64,000 bases of DNA, from NCBI RefSeq assembly GCF_037646455.1, contig NZ_JBBIXN010000001.1:434001-498000 (forward strand), written 5' to 3'. Shown here piece after piece: positions 9,801 to 18,581 of this stretch. The DNA is from Draconibacterium mangrovi_A (GTDB lineage: Bacteria > Bacteroidota > Bacteroidia > Bacteroidales > Prolixibacteraceae). The notes beneath the pieces are model-generated. The model saw only the letters and a program-made list of their open reading frames with translations. It searched no databases and was not told the origin of the DNA. Within the stretch, counting starts at the first letter, position 1, and each line of letters begins with the position of its first letter. The position numbers and the translations under genes were made by a program.

Positions 9801-10208
9801 AGGTCTTCCTGTACCTCCACGAGGTGCCTGGATCAGGTGATTCCCGTTCCCCGACTGGTCGTAAAGTATGGTTATCCAGGCATAGGTATCTTTGCAAAAT
9901 TCATCCTGAGCCGCTGCATCAGCATAACCGCCCGGATCTCCTTCACTGGCTTGCACCACTCCAATGTCGAGGGTTTTTCCATCCGACTGGCGCATGATCT
10001 GGTATAATGGACCGTTGTATGAGGCATACAATGCACGCGTTGTACTGTGTGCCGCTACGCAAGGACAATCATTTTCCGTGTATATATCGCACGGTCCTTC
10101 CGGTCTGGGAGGAATCAAAGCTGCCTCATCTCCCGACTGTGCCATAAGCAAAGCAGGAAATAACAGAGACAAAATCATTACAATCGATATTAAGTTCTTT
10201 CTTTTCAT
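6897..10208 (-). CDS. Secreted GH54-type alpha-L-arabinofuranosidase with NEW3 and lamin-tail domains
   Basis: This 1103-residue protein has a signal peptide (ILSLLFPALLMAQ). Residues of about 36-375 match the GH54 arabinofuranosidase catalytic domain: GPCDIY with paired cysteines, ARTTAL-like STTRALYASYNGPLYQ, ILYDQSGNGNHL, and YDYGNAEIDSRDDGDGTMET, where the Glu of GNAE is the likely nucleophile. Residues of about 385-480 look like a NEW3 (NPCBM-associated) sandwich, and 485-600 like a lamin-tail domain (INEFRISDGSNTTNSFIELY). The C-terminal half carries several copies of a degenerate IGSGxxxET module. No arabinose-binding CBM42 is seen. It probably releases arabinose from plant or algal polymers outside the cell. 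There is no SusC/D pair in the window. Confidence 0.85.
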   Translation of the reverse strand: MKRKNLISIVMILSLLFPALLMAQSGDEAALIPPRPEGPCDIYTENDCPCVAAHSTTRALYASYNGPLYQIMRQSDGKTLDIGVVQASEGDPGGYADAAAQDEFCKDTYAWITILYDQSGNGNHLIQAPRGGTGRPTAMGGFNSLPMADMAPVTVMGHKVYGIFIEPGMGLRQNDPKGTAVDDQAEGQYWVINGHHYNNGCCYDYGNAEIDSRDDGDGTMETTYYGNATAWYHGQPPGPWIMTDQENNLVGGVNESPNDKYLPDLPSISWRFVTATADGEPHHWRSMGGDAQGGDLEVMFDGPRIINDRSSYDPMRKQGAILLGNGGDNSNASQGTFYEAAMTAPGTFPTDETNQKIQDNIVAAGYDVSPVSIAPASATDTPPGLQTFSPGSTQNTTVTFTNTTGASVAQVQLSIAVPKGWKSVVLNSGESIQEFTEPIAPGEQVSTTFSVTSGTNSFNGDIVGIASWTSTENGKIQTETMVEKVRNVSPIKINEFRISDGSNTTNSFIELYNNSDNTVDISDWSLTQHATQLPVFSSIKVPAKTTLGPRSFYLLGLSNSGLAVPALKGESILYVRNAKGMNAGDEITIGSGTSAETHKIAEVTVPTEPEDNSPFARFRRGTPGLTTIWQPLPEGPVITFPAGSNSISVASVDGFEVGQKMAIGYGATYPVATQSIEKYEVVTITEVGKPGTQAWLSMDAKAGDTNIKVSSVENISVGDKIRLDIESEGHGIEWVTVKSVGTKSSRSTFMGPLTDEDDPGTGLDLEEPLKFDHSSNLPFSVWGTGISFEPACQFDHSSNEPVLALGNVITLDKSLSKNHEIDEVVYDANVKTEGYQDAQAPDQWFGGPALSSNAGNIVLRDADDNVVDGLNYGAIVDPWLAEGYQGRSGTNEFGCFAATPAARSRFWWRMDPNSSPNISTGRFPDGTDHDSNSSDFVMQKTMSLATASEAGSNNIKISSADDFNIGQKVVVGSGANSETAVIALIGSTGGTTVSKAIEKGVDVIPVEDVSGFSEGQTINIKDGENEEIAVIASITVARRRFGRRNNDDPGNSITVTKPLAKSYNEGTIVAGSGITFAEPLAKAHENGTTVASNVPTPGQPNQF

Positions 10209-10722
10209 AAGTTTATTCTCCTATTTTTTAAATGAGAATTTATTCGGTTAAATAATTGTATTGCAGGATTCTACAGTTCGACACTTTGTTTAATGGTTTT
10301 TTGAGGAATATTAAAATAAGGTGGAAAGCCAATAGTTTTATAAATCTTGTCTTTTATGTTCATCATTAGTTGGTTAGGTTTTTAGTTCTGATTTTTATGT
10401 ATCGAAATATTGCTTTTAAATTTAGCGGTAAATTATTAATAGTCAATATTTCTTTAGGAGTTTTGCAACAGCATTAAATGCAATTCTTGGCGGAACAACT
10501 GCCAGTGGGTTAGTTTAAACAGTTATGTAGCAATCAATCCTCACCGGTCAAGTTTTATCAAATCTCAAAGCTGATTCATTTCAAAACAATATGAGTTCAA
10601 TGAAAAATTGAGCTCCGAAATCAATCGTTTTATTGAACTTATTACAAAAAATAAGTGTTTCAATCATAATGCTTTTACAAAAGAAGTTCTTTAAACGACC
10701 ACAAAAAAATAAATGCTTTATC
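10209..10722. other. Intergenic region between divergent genes
   Basis: About 510 bases separate the GH54 start from the lipoprotein start. A reading frame extends upstream of 10723 to an ATG at 10633, but it encodes only a lysine- and phenylalanine-rich leader before the lipoprotein signal and is rejected. No strong repeat or hairpin is seen. Confidence 0.5.
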
Positions 10723-11379
10723 ATGAAACAACATTACAATCCTTTCAAAATAATTTCTTCCCGATTCTTTATTTTAATACTTGTTCTGTATTCTTTAGCA
10801 GCATGCGCGCCCACAAACAAAAGTGACTCTCAAAGCGAAACATCAGCTATTGAGTCAACTTCGGATCTTCTTTTGGAAATAAATAAAACAGCCAGTGAAG
10901 AAAATATGGCCACTGAGACAATTATTCAAAGCCCCGATATCAGGGAATCTGAACTGAGTGAAGCAACAGAATCACAGGTTAAATTAAATCCGCCACACGG
11001 TGAACCTGGTCACAGATGTGATATTGCGGTAGGTGCGCCATTAGATTCTTCGAAACCTAATACAACCGATCAGACCACAAAAAAGTCTTCGGAAACACCT
11101 GTTACTTCAACAAGAAACAATGCAACTTTACCGTCAACGGGTCGCGTTGGTCCAACTATCGAGAATCTTAAAAAAATAAACACCTCACAACCAACAAACT
11201 ATGCGTCTGACAAAGCCCTTGTCAAAAATCCACCACATGGTCAACCCGGGCATCGCTGTGATATACCGGTTGGAGATCCTTTATCGGCTACCGCAAGTAC
11301 AAATGTTAAGTTAAATCCACCACATGGCCAGCCGGGTCATCGTTGTGATATCCCTGTTGGTAGTCCACTGCCCTCCTAA
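10723..11379 (+). CDS. Lipoprotein with three NPPHGxPGHRCD repeats
   Basis: The start at 10723 is chosen because MKQHYNPF is followed directly by a hydrophobic segment and a lipobox (SLAAC); an ATG 90 bases upstream would bury the signal. The mature part is Ser/Thr-rich and low in complexity, with three copies of a motif of about 20 residues built on NPPHGQPGHRCDIPVG: one in the middle, and two near the C-terminus separated by about 10 residues. Each copy has two His, one Cys and one Asp, which suggests metal or redox chemistry, but this is inference. The same motif occurs in many Bacteroidota exported proteins of unknown role. The gene stands alone before a repeat copy. Confidence 0.75.
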   Translation: MKQHYNPFKIISSRFFILILVLYSLAACAPTNKSDSQSETSAIESTSDLLLEINKTASEENMATETIIQSPDIRESELSEATESQVKLNPPHGEPGHRCDIAVGAPLDSSKPNTTDQTTKKSSETPVTSTRNNATLPSTGRVGPTIENLKKINTSQPTNYASDKALVKNPPHGQPGHRCDIPVGDPLSATASTNVKLNPPHGQPGHRCDIPVGSPLPS

Positions 11380-11480
11380 TGTACTTTTACGTTTGCTAAT
11401 AAAAGTGATTAATGTCCCTAAAAGAGCGATTCCTTAAATATTTGGTCTAAAATCAGGCGAACATATACGAATGACTTTTT

Positions 11481-11550
11481 TCTCCCTTGATCTCGAGTGC
11501 TCGGGAGAATAAGCAACCTAACTTTTGAAAGTTTAGTGTAAATTGCATCA
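11481..11550 (+). repeat. Dispersed cassette-boundary repeat, copy A (diverged)
   Basis: TCTCCCTTGATCTCGAG with TGCTCGGGAGA forms a hairpin in place of the usual middle segment. It is followed by AAGCAACCTAACTTTTGAAA and GTTTAGTGTAAATT, which align with the tail of the other copies. The A-rich hairpin normally found upstream is degenerate here. Confidence 0.7.
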
Positions 11551-11652
11551 AATCTTTAATAATTAATGCATCCAGTTATTTTCTTTTAGTTATTACATAT
11601 CAGTAAATTTGTTCTAAGCATAAAAAACGATCCATATTTAAAAAAATGAACG

Positions 11653-14600
11653 ATGGACGTTAAAAAAAAATATTTAGGGATTGATGTGGGTTCAGTTGCT
11701 ATATCTGTCATTATTCTTAATCATAAAAAGAAAATAATTGATACAGCCTACGATTATCATGACGGTAAAATTGCCAATAAATTAATCGAATTGCTTTCGG
11801 GAATTAACCTGGAAAATATTTATGGAATAGCAACTACATCGTCAACCCCAACATATATTCGAAGTACTTCGGTTTATGACAATCGCATAACCTACATTAC
11901 AGCAGCAAAATCATTACACAAAAACGTTGGTTCCATTTTAATAGTGGGCGGTGAAAAATTTGGCCTTGTTACGTTTGATGACAAGCAACAATACAGAAAA
12001 TTTAAAGGGAACTCATCGTGTGCGGCCGGGACCGGTAGTTTTTTAGATCAGCAATCGCGACGCTTAAACCTCGATAGTATTTCCAATTTTTGCGACCTGG
12101 CCAACTCTAATAAAGGGGACTTTCCAAAAATTGCATCGAGATGCTCTGTTTTTGCAAAAACAGATCTTATTCATACACAGCAGGAAGGATACTCTCTTCC
12201 TGAAATATGTGACGGGTTGTGTTACGGGTTGGCAAAAAATATTGTGGACACATTATTTAGCCCCGGAAGCATAAACCAGCCAATGATTTTTGCCGGCGGA
12301 GTATCATTGAATAAAGCTGTTGCCGGCCATATTGAGAAGCTTATTGGAATTAAACCGGTAATTGGACAACATTCTCATCTTTATGGTGCAATTGGAGCAG
12401 CAATAAATCTTATCGATGATAAAAAGAAACCACTTGGTTTTAATTTTAACGCGCCCGGCGATATTCTTCTAGAAGATAAAAAGGGAAAAACCTATTTCCA
12501 CAAACCGCTAAAACTTGAGTTATCCGCTTATCCTGATTTCACCTCATTCGAAGCATACAACTATGAACCGAAAATTGTAAAACATGCTCCGAAAGTTGAA
12601 GTTGACATTTATACTGAATTAAAAGATCAGGTATATGATGTTCTTTTGGGTATTGATATCGGTTCAACAAGCACCAAAGCCATTCTGACAGATAAAAACA
12701 AAAATGTCCTGGCCGGTTTTTACACCCGAACTTCCGGGCAGCCGGTAATTGCTGTTCGTATTATTTTCGAAGCAATTCAGAACATAATTCAGCTAAAAAA
12801 CATTCAATTAAATATTTTAGGATCGGGAACAACCGGTTCGGGCCGAAAGTTTGTCGGTAAAATTATCGGTGCCGATATTATTCCTGATGAAATTACAGCA
12901 CATGCCAGGGCTGCTGTTGAGCTGGATCCTGATGTTGATACTATTATTGAAATTGGGGGGCAGGATGCAAAATTTACAACTTTGAGTAAGGGAAGTGTTA
13001 CTTTTTCGGTAATGAATAATGTTTGTGCTGCCGGCACCGGAAGTTTTATTGAAGAGCAGGCGAAAAAACTGGGTGTGAGTTTAAGCGAATATTCAGGAAA
13101 AGCAATGCATACAGCTTCGCCAATGGCAAGCGACCGTTGTACCGTTTTTATGGAGCGCGACCTAAATCATTACCTCAACGAAAATTACAGTACCAACGAA
13201 ATATTAGCATCGGTTTTGCATTCAGTTCGCGAAAATTATCTTTCAAAAGTTGCTGTTGTAAAAAATATCGGAAATAAGATTTTCTTTCAGGGTGCAACGG
13301 CTAAAAACCAGGCACTGGTAGCCGCATTTGAGCAAAAATTAAACAAACCGATTTTGGTGTCGAAATATTGCCATTTAACTGGTGCTTTAGGAGTTGCGCT
13401 TGAACTGTTCGATAAAAAGATCTATAAAACAAAATTTAAAGGAATCACTCTTTACAAAAACGATATAACGGTTCGAACCGAAATCTGCAACATCTGCACC
13501 AACCACTGCAAATATAAAATTGCTGATGTAGAAGGGGAGAAAGAAGTTTACGGTTTTTTGTGTGGAAGAGATTATAACTCCCAGAAATTCGTCGATAACA
13601 ATACATCCAATTTTAACCTTTGTAAAGAGTACAACAAAAATTTCAAATTTAAGGTATCCACTAAAGAAAAGTCGCAGATTACCATCGGAATTCCGGCCGG
13701 CTTATATCTTTTTGAAGACTTGTTGATGTGGCAGCGTTTTTTCGATTTATTACATTTTAAAACTATAACCAGTTCCGATTTTAAGGATGCAGTAAAAACC
13801 GGAAAACGTATTTCCGGCGCTGAGTTCTGTGCCCCAATGACTGCCATTCAAGGGCATGTAAAATACCTTCTCGATAAAGCCGATTACATTTTTCTGCCAA
13901 CCTATCTTGAAGAACGACAAAAATCGAAAACGCGGCGGCGTCAATATTGTTACTACAGTCAATATGCACCGCCTATTGTTGCGTCGATTGATGAAATTGC
14001 AAAACAGAATAAATTGATCAATCCCCTGCTTTTCTCTCTTCAAAACGAATTGTTATTGAAAAATGAGTTATACCAGTCGCTTAAAAATGCAGGATTAGAT
14101 GGATTTAACCTGCTTGATATTTCAAACGCCTTTAGCAAAGCAAAAAAGGAAAAACAGGATCGGTTAAAAGAATGGAAAAATAAATTTCATCCTATTGCTG
14201 CAACAGACAACAAACTGAAAGTGGTTTTACTGGGAAGGCCATACACGGTACTTTCGCCTGTTATGAATAATAATATTCCTGAGATTTTTGCAAAAAAAGG
14301 AGTAAAAACCTTTTTCCAGAATATGCTGAATGTAGATGAAAACAGTATCGAAAGTCTCGAAGAAATTTTAAGTTCTACAAAATGGAAATTTGCAGCCGCA
14401 ATTCTAACTGCTGCCGACTATGTTGCTCAAACCAAAGATTTGTTCCCTGTATTTATTTCTTCTTTTAAATGTTCACCCGATTCGTTTATTATTGAATATT
14501 TCAAACAAATAATGGATTTTTATGGGAAACCTTATTTGGTCTTACAACTGGATGAATACGATTCGAATGTAGGTTACGAAACACGTATTGAAGCAGCGAT

Positions 14601-15861
14601 CCGTTCTTTTCAAAATCATTTTCAATCAACGAAAAAATTGACTGGCAACATAAACTTAAATTCGACCTACAATTCAATAAGCAATGCATCTGAATTAAAA
14701 GGAAAAAATTTACTTATGCCATCTTTGGGCGAATATGCCTCAAAACTGATTGAAGCCCATTTACGTCGAACAGGAATTGAAGCCCATACGCTTTTTGACA
14801 CAGAAGAGTCGATTAAAAAAAGCCTGAACTCGAATACTGGTCAGTGTTTACCGCTAAATATTATCATCCAAAATGCAATCGATTATATCGATAAATATAA
14901 ACTCGATCCTACAAATACAGTTTTGTGGATGATTGAATCTCCAGTTTCCTGCAACCTGGGAATGTTTATCAATTATATGTCGAAAGTCCTAAAAGAGCGG
15001 AAGGATGAAATACAAAAAATACGAATGTACCGCGGTCGAATTATCTTTGCCGATTTTTCAATAAATACAAGTATTAATGCCTACCTGGCTTTTCTGTTCG
15101 GGGGTTTTATCCGTAAAATTGAATGCAAATTAAGGCCATACGAAATACAAAAAGGCCAAACTGATGACCTGGTGAGAAAATCGATGAAACTTCTGTATAA
15201 AACTTTTCTGGAAGGGACCTCGAAATTGGAGGCACTGAAACAAGTTATTAAATGGAGTAAAGCCGTTGAAATAAAAAAAGAACAGCGTCCGAAAGTGGCC
15301 ATTTTCGGCGACTTGTATGCACGCGACAACGATGTGTTTAATCAGAATCTTATTCTGACCATTGAAAAAAATGGAGGAGAAGCCATCACAACTCCATACA
15401 GTGAGTATTTAAAAATAATAGCTCATGCCTCGAATGACCGTTTGATAAAAGAAGGTTTTTACATGAAATCTTCATTACGATATTTCCTACTTACAATAGC
15501 CACACAATTGGAAGAAAAATACCTAAAACTTTTTAATGAGATATTACACGAACCGATTTCAAAACCGCTTAAATCATACAAAGCAAAACTAAAAGCATTC
15601 AACCTTAACAACTCTTACAATGGTGAATCATTTGAGAACGCACTTAAAATAATCCATTTAATAGAGTACTATCCGGATATTGCGGTATTCGTCCAAACCA
15701 ATCCATCCTACTGCTGCCCGTCTCTTGTAACTGAAGCCATGACATCAAAAATGGAAAAAGTAACTGGAATTCCAATTGTTACTATCGAGTACGACGGCAC
15801 AAGTTCGATAAAGAATGAAGACATCATTCCTTTTATTAAGTATGCAAACGCAGAAAAATAA
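11653..15861 (+). CDS. Large acyl-CoA dehydratase activase-like protein (BadF/HgdC ATPase, DUF2229, dehydratase-like domains)
   Basis: The 1402-residue protein has two tandem ASKHA ATPase domains. The first opens with YLGIDVGSVAIS near residue 7 and the second with LLGIDIGSTSTKA near 331. Each carries the CAAGTGSF segment (near 123 and 458) that holds the Fe-S cluster cysteine of 2-hydroxyacyl-CoA dehydratase activators. A cysteine cluster follows (EICNICTNHCKYK, near 610), then DUF2229-like and dehydratase-subunit-like regions with further cysteines (GAEFCAPMTA near 722, NTGQC near 1062, SYCCPS near 1350). Activators use ATP to drive an electron into a dehydratase. Proteins of this giant fused form are widespread in anaerobes but their substrate is unknown. 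No dehydratase subunits, electron carrier or CoA transferase are adjacent, so it stands alone between two repeat copies. Confidence 0.85.
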   Translation: MDVKKKYLGIDVGSVAISVIILNHKKKIIDTAYDYHDGKIANKLIELLSGINLENIYGIATTSSTPTYIRSTSVYDNRITYITAAKSLHKNVGSILIVGGEKFGLVTFDDKQQYRKFKGNSSCAAGTGSFLDQQSRRLNLDSISNFCDLANSNKGDFPKIASRCSVFAKTDLIHTQQEGYSLPEICDGLCYGLAKNIVDTLFSPGSINQPMIFAGGVSLNKAVAGHIEKLIGIKPVIGQHSHLYGAIGAAINLIDDKKKPLGFNFNAPGDILLEDKKGKTYFHKPLKLELSAYPDFTSFEAYNYEPKIVKHAPKVEVDIYTELKDQVYDVLLGIDIGSTSTKAILTDKNKNVLAGFYTRTSGQPVIAVRIIFEAIQNIIQLKNIQLNILGSGTTGSGRKFVGKIIGADIIPDEITAHARAAVELDPDVDTIIEIGGQDAKFTTLSKGSVTFSVMNNVCAAGTGSFIEEQAKKLGVSLSEYSGKAMHTASPMASDRCTVFMERDLNHYLNENYSTNEILASVLHSVRENYLSKVAVVKNIGNKIFFQGATAKNQALVAAFEQKLNKPILVSKYCHLTGALGVALELFDKKIYKTKFKGITLYKNDITVRTEICNICTNHCKYKIADVEGEKEVYGFLCGRDYNSQKFVDNNTSNFNLCKEYNKNFKFKVSTKEKSQITIGIPAGLYLFEDLLMWQRFFDLLHFKTITSSDFKDAVKTGKRISGAEFCAPMTAIQGHVKYLLDKADYIFLPTYLEERQKSKTRRRQYCYYSQYAPPIVASIDEIAKQNKLINPLLFSLQNELLLKNELYQSLKNAGLDGFNLLDISNAFSKAKKEKQDRLKEWKNKFHPIAATDNKLKVVLLGRPYTVLSPVMNNNIPEIFAKKGVKTFFQNMLNVDENSIESLEEILSSTKWKFAAAILTAADYVAQTKDLFPVFISSFKCSPDSFIIEYFKQIMDFYGKPYLVLQLDEYDSNVGYETRIEAAIRSFQNHFQSTKKLTGNINLNSTYNSISNASELKGKNLLMPSLGEYASKLIEAHLRRTGIEAHTLFDTEESIKKSLNSNTGQCLPLNIIIQNAIDYIDKYKLDPTNTVLWMIESPVSCNLGMFINYMSKVLKERKDEIQKIRMYRGRIIFADFSINTSINAYLAFLFGGFIRKIECKLRPYEIQKGQTDDLVRKSMKLLYKTFLEGTSKLEALKQVIKWSKAVEIKKEQRPKVAIFGDLYARDNDVFNQNLILTIEKNGGEAITTPYSEYLKIIAHASNDRLIKEGFYMKSSLRYFLLTIATQLEEKYLKLFNEILHEPISKPLKSYKAKLKAFNLNNSYNGESFENALKIIHLIEYYPDIAVFVQTNPSYCCPSLVTEAMTSKMEKVTGIPIVTIEYDGTSSIKNEDIIPFIKYANAEK

Positions 15862-15927
15862 GGTGGTTATTTTAATACTATTCGTTGGAACTCTTCGCAG
15901 TTAGTTAGGATTTTGTTTCAATATAGC

Positions 15928-16032
15928 AGAAAAAAAAGTGCCAGCTTTGAACTCTTTTTTTTGCTCCCCTGATCCCGAGCTCTCGGGAGAAGTTGCAACC
16001 TAATTTGTAAAATTTTGGCTTGAGTTGACATC
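15928..16032 (+). repeat. Dispersed cassette-boundary repeat, copy B
   Basis: A weak A/T-rich stem (AAAAAGTG...ACTCTTTTTT) is followed by GCTCCCCTGATCCCGAGC, then TCTCGGGAGAAGTTGCAACC and TAATTTGTAAAATTTTGG. As in copy A, a TCCCGAG...CTCGGGA hairpin replaces the CAGTYGGA segment of the other copies. Confidence 0.85.
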
Positions 16033-16119
16033 TTTTATTTAAATTAAATATAATGTTTACAGACTTAATGAATTTTATAGTAATTACAATTAATTGGATT
16101 TAACCATAGTGATTTTGAA

Positions 16120-16884
16120 TTACAATTTCTCAAACTGCCTTTTCATTTTTTCAATACGCCACTCACTAAGCTGTCTTATACGGTTTAACACATTTGAAGT
16201 AACTCTATTGTGTAATGCTTCCCATACTTTATTGACCAACCTGCCTCTCTGTTTTTCATTTCCATAAAAATTGAAACTGACTGCAAAAACCAGTTGCGAA
16301 GATGCAATCTCCCCCATTTCCTCAATGGAAGAACGCACATACATTGCAAATATTCCAATCGGATATCCGCCACTGCAGCGATATAAAAGATAACGAGCAT
16401 TATCAAAATCAAAAGGATCGGGAACTTTCTTGAAACGGATCGATTTAAGATAAAACAAAGGAATAATATGCAAACCAAAAATACTTTTCATAAAACGAAA
16501 AGGATATTTTGACCAACCAAAAGGCAGGATTCTAATTTGTTCAAGTTGATTATCAATACGCTCCACCTGTGCCACGTGATTTGGCCAGCAGGTTGAATCA
16601 CCATTCCAGTTTAAGAGTTCGTTGAAAACATAACTTACGGGCGCATTCACGCCTATCTGATGAATATTAAGAATATTATTTTTATCGATATCCACCCCTA
16701 TTCTTTGCAAAACACGTTTATTATATTCCTGGCGCTTTTCTTCCGAATCGGTTTTTACTAGTGTTTTTTTGGTAGGTGAATGAATAAGAAAATGCCATGT
16801 ATCCGTAAATACATTTTTACTCCTGGATGGTGGAGTGTTCAATAAAGAATCGGATAGCTTCTGATTCGGCATTCCCATAATCAC
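16120..16884 (-). CDS. Hypothetical protein, possible SRPBCC-like fold
   Basis: No family is firmly recognised in this 254-residue protein. It is soluble, with no signal peptide. The segment IGVNAPVSYVFNELLNWNGD resembles the opening strand and helix of START/SRPBCC lipid-binding folds, and WPNHVAQVERI would follow as a strand; this is weak inference. Aromatic residues are abundant in the middle (WSKYPFRFMKSIFG). The C-terminus is a basic helix. Three in-frame ATGs lie close together, so the start may be up to 12 bases downstream. It is transcribed in the same direction as the CPBP gene but ends 97 bases past that gene's stop, so co-transcription is possible. Confidence 0.6.
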   Translation of the reverse strand: MIMGMPNQKLSDSLLNTPPSRSKNVFTDTWHFLIHSPTKKTLVKTDSEEKRQEYNKRVLQRIGVDIDKNNILNIHQIGVNAPVSYVFNELLNWNGDSTCWPNHVAQVERIDNQLEQIRILPFGWSKYPFRFMKSIFGLHIIPLFYLKSIRFKKVPDPFDFDNARYLLYRCSGGYPIGIFAMYVRSSIEEMGEIASSQLVFAVSFNFYGNEKQRGRLVNKVWEALHNRVTSNVLNRIRQLSEWRIEKMKRQFEKL

Positions 16885-16981
16885 TTAAAATTCTCTCCTT
16901 CAAAATTATAAAGAATGCTTCTATCAAACAGAAAATGAATACTATTTCTTCCTGGGAATATTAATTGACCGACCTACAGCT

Positions 16982-17806
16982 TTAAATTTGATCAAACCTC
17001 GGGACTACCACCTTTCGTGTTATTAGGTTGACTATTCCAACGAGAACCCAAAGAATTAGTGCCCGAATCACAATGAAGGCCAGCAACTCCTTTCCCTCAA
17101 GTACTGGATCAATTATGGCCAGACTGGCTACCAAAACCATATGCATTACGATTACAAGGAAAAGGCTATTTGTATTTTTGTAAAGCCAGACCATTAAAAT
17201 CCTGTAGGCAGGTAACCAACTGAAAAGACGAGCTACTAGCAAGAGAAAAGGGATTAATTCTTTAAAACTATTACCTTCCCAAAACAATATAAAGTGCCAG
17301 GCTCCCCACACTATTCCAACGAGTAACCCGGTATAGAGAATACCGTGATTCCTTAATAATTTTGGTATCGCAAAACCAGTCCAGCCCACTTCTTCAAAAA
17401 ATCCAACAAACAAACCGCCAATTAGTCCAAGAGAAATTAAGCCAATTAAATCGTCGGTAACAATAAAATTAGCTTGTGCATTTTCAAAAAAAAGAGAATT
17501 GATAAATAATCCGGCAAATGTGGTAACGGGAGCTGTCAGAAGAGCCACCAAATACCACTTTACATTTACTTTAATCCGGATTAAGCCTGATGCAAATAGT
17601 TTTAATCCCTGCATGTTGTCATAAAGTAATATCAGCAACAAACCTGCTACACTAGGTCCCATTAAAATAGTCATTCCAATAAGCTCCTGCTGTTCTTTAG
17701 TTGCAGGAATACCTTCTGATCCGAATATGGCGTAAATCAATGTCCAGGAAATAACAAATACCAGCACGAAGAATAGTACAACTTGATTTTTTTGAAGAAC
17801 AGTCAT
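16982..17806 (-). CDS. CPBP family intramembrane metalloprotease
   Basis: The 274-residue protein has about eight hydrophobic helices. The Rce1/CPBP motifs are present: EEVGWTGFAIPKLL near residue 137 with the paired glutamates, and WGAWHFILFWEG near 165-176 with the histidine that would complete metal binding. The arginine usual in the EExxxR motif is replaced here by a W/G/F context, as in the EExGWxGF subgroup. The family cleaves membrane substrates, and some members give bacteriocin immunity; the substrate here is unknown. It lies upstream of the gene at 16120-16884 on the same strand. Confidence 0.85.
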   Translation of the reverse strand: MTVLQKNQVVLFFVLVFVISWTLIYAIFGSEGIPATKEQQELIGMTILMGPSVAGLLLILLYDNMQGLKLFASGLIRIKVNVKWYLVALLTAPVTTFAGLFINSLFFENAQANFIVTDDLIGLISLGLIGGLFVGFFEEVGWTGFAIPKLLRNHGILYTGLLVGIVWGAWHFILFWEGNSFKELIPFLLLVARLFSWLPAYRILMVWLYKNTNSLFLVIVMHMVLVASLAIIDPVLEGKELLAFIVIRALILWVLVGIVNLITRKVVVPRFDQI

Positions 17807-17961
17807 TACAGGTGGTATAAGGTTAGTTTGATGCTTTTAAAGATAAGGAAAATATTCCTCTGTCTTTTCCCTTGGGATTGCGGATGGATGGACGAAAAAA
17901 AGGCCCAGCTGCATAGCTAAACCCTCTTATTTGACTTACACACTTCGTGGCCGCATCATTA

Positions 17962-18288
17962 TTAACTATCAATATAACCCCATTCATCAAGCCACTTCAA
18001 TGCTTCTGTGGGGTGTGCTTTTAAATAATCCATTTGATTCCTAATGATAACTTTTTCAAGCAAATCAGTAGTAGATTGCTTGGCCAAACGCAATACATCC
18101 ATCGCGTAATGAAAATCAGCGGCTTCTTCAGGAGTCAGATCGCAACAACTACCATCTCTCAATTGTAGTACATCGCCTTTCAGAGCTCTTATCGGTTCAC
18201 CTTTTTTCTGTGCATTTGCATTCAAACTTACACTAGTAAAAAAGACAATTACTGCAAGCATTAATAGCTTAATACTAAAATTTTTCAT
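17962..18288 (-). CDS. Small exported protein of unknown function
   Basis: This 108-residue protein has a signal peptide (LLMLAVIVFFTSVSLNANA, cleavage near residue 26). The mature domain of about 80 residues is acidic and helical, with one CC pair (DGSCCDLTPEEAADFHYAMD). It could be a small periplasmic helical protein. No family is recognised. It is encoded on the minus strand, about 155 bases upstream of the CPBP gene and divergent from the beta-galactosidase gene, with 293 bases between. Confidence 0.6.
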   Translation of the reverse strand: MKNFSIKLLMLAVIVFFTSVSLNANAQKKGEPIRALKGDVLQLRDGSCCDLTPEEAADFHYAMDVLRLAKQSTTDLLEKVIIRNQMDYLKAHPTEALKWLDEWGYIDS

Positions 18289-18581
18289 AATAATTTTAAT
18301 TTAAAGGTTATTTTACCAAAATCGGTAATAAAAATTAGACACAAGTTCAAATAAACTTGCGGTTGAGGTTAAAGTTTATTAGGTACTAAGATACACATTT
18401 TAAAAAAAACGATCATTTGATCATTTTACTACTTTAACTTCTTTTCAAATGAAATCTTGTTACTATTGAATATTCACGTAACCCAGAATTCGCTTTTGCA
18501 ATTTGCAACAATTAAATTGTTGTAATTAAAGAAGGAAAAGAATAAATTCGGATAATTAAACCAAGAAACCTATAATTTATA

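Noticed and set aside
9504..10007. Plus-strand frame of 167 codons opposite the GH54 gene
   Set aside because: It is a shadow of a convincing glycosidase gene and has no family resemblance of its own.
10633..10722. Upstream start for the NPPHG lipoprotein
   Set aside because: It would place 30 extra residues before the lipoprotein signal peptide.
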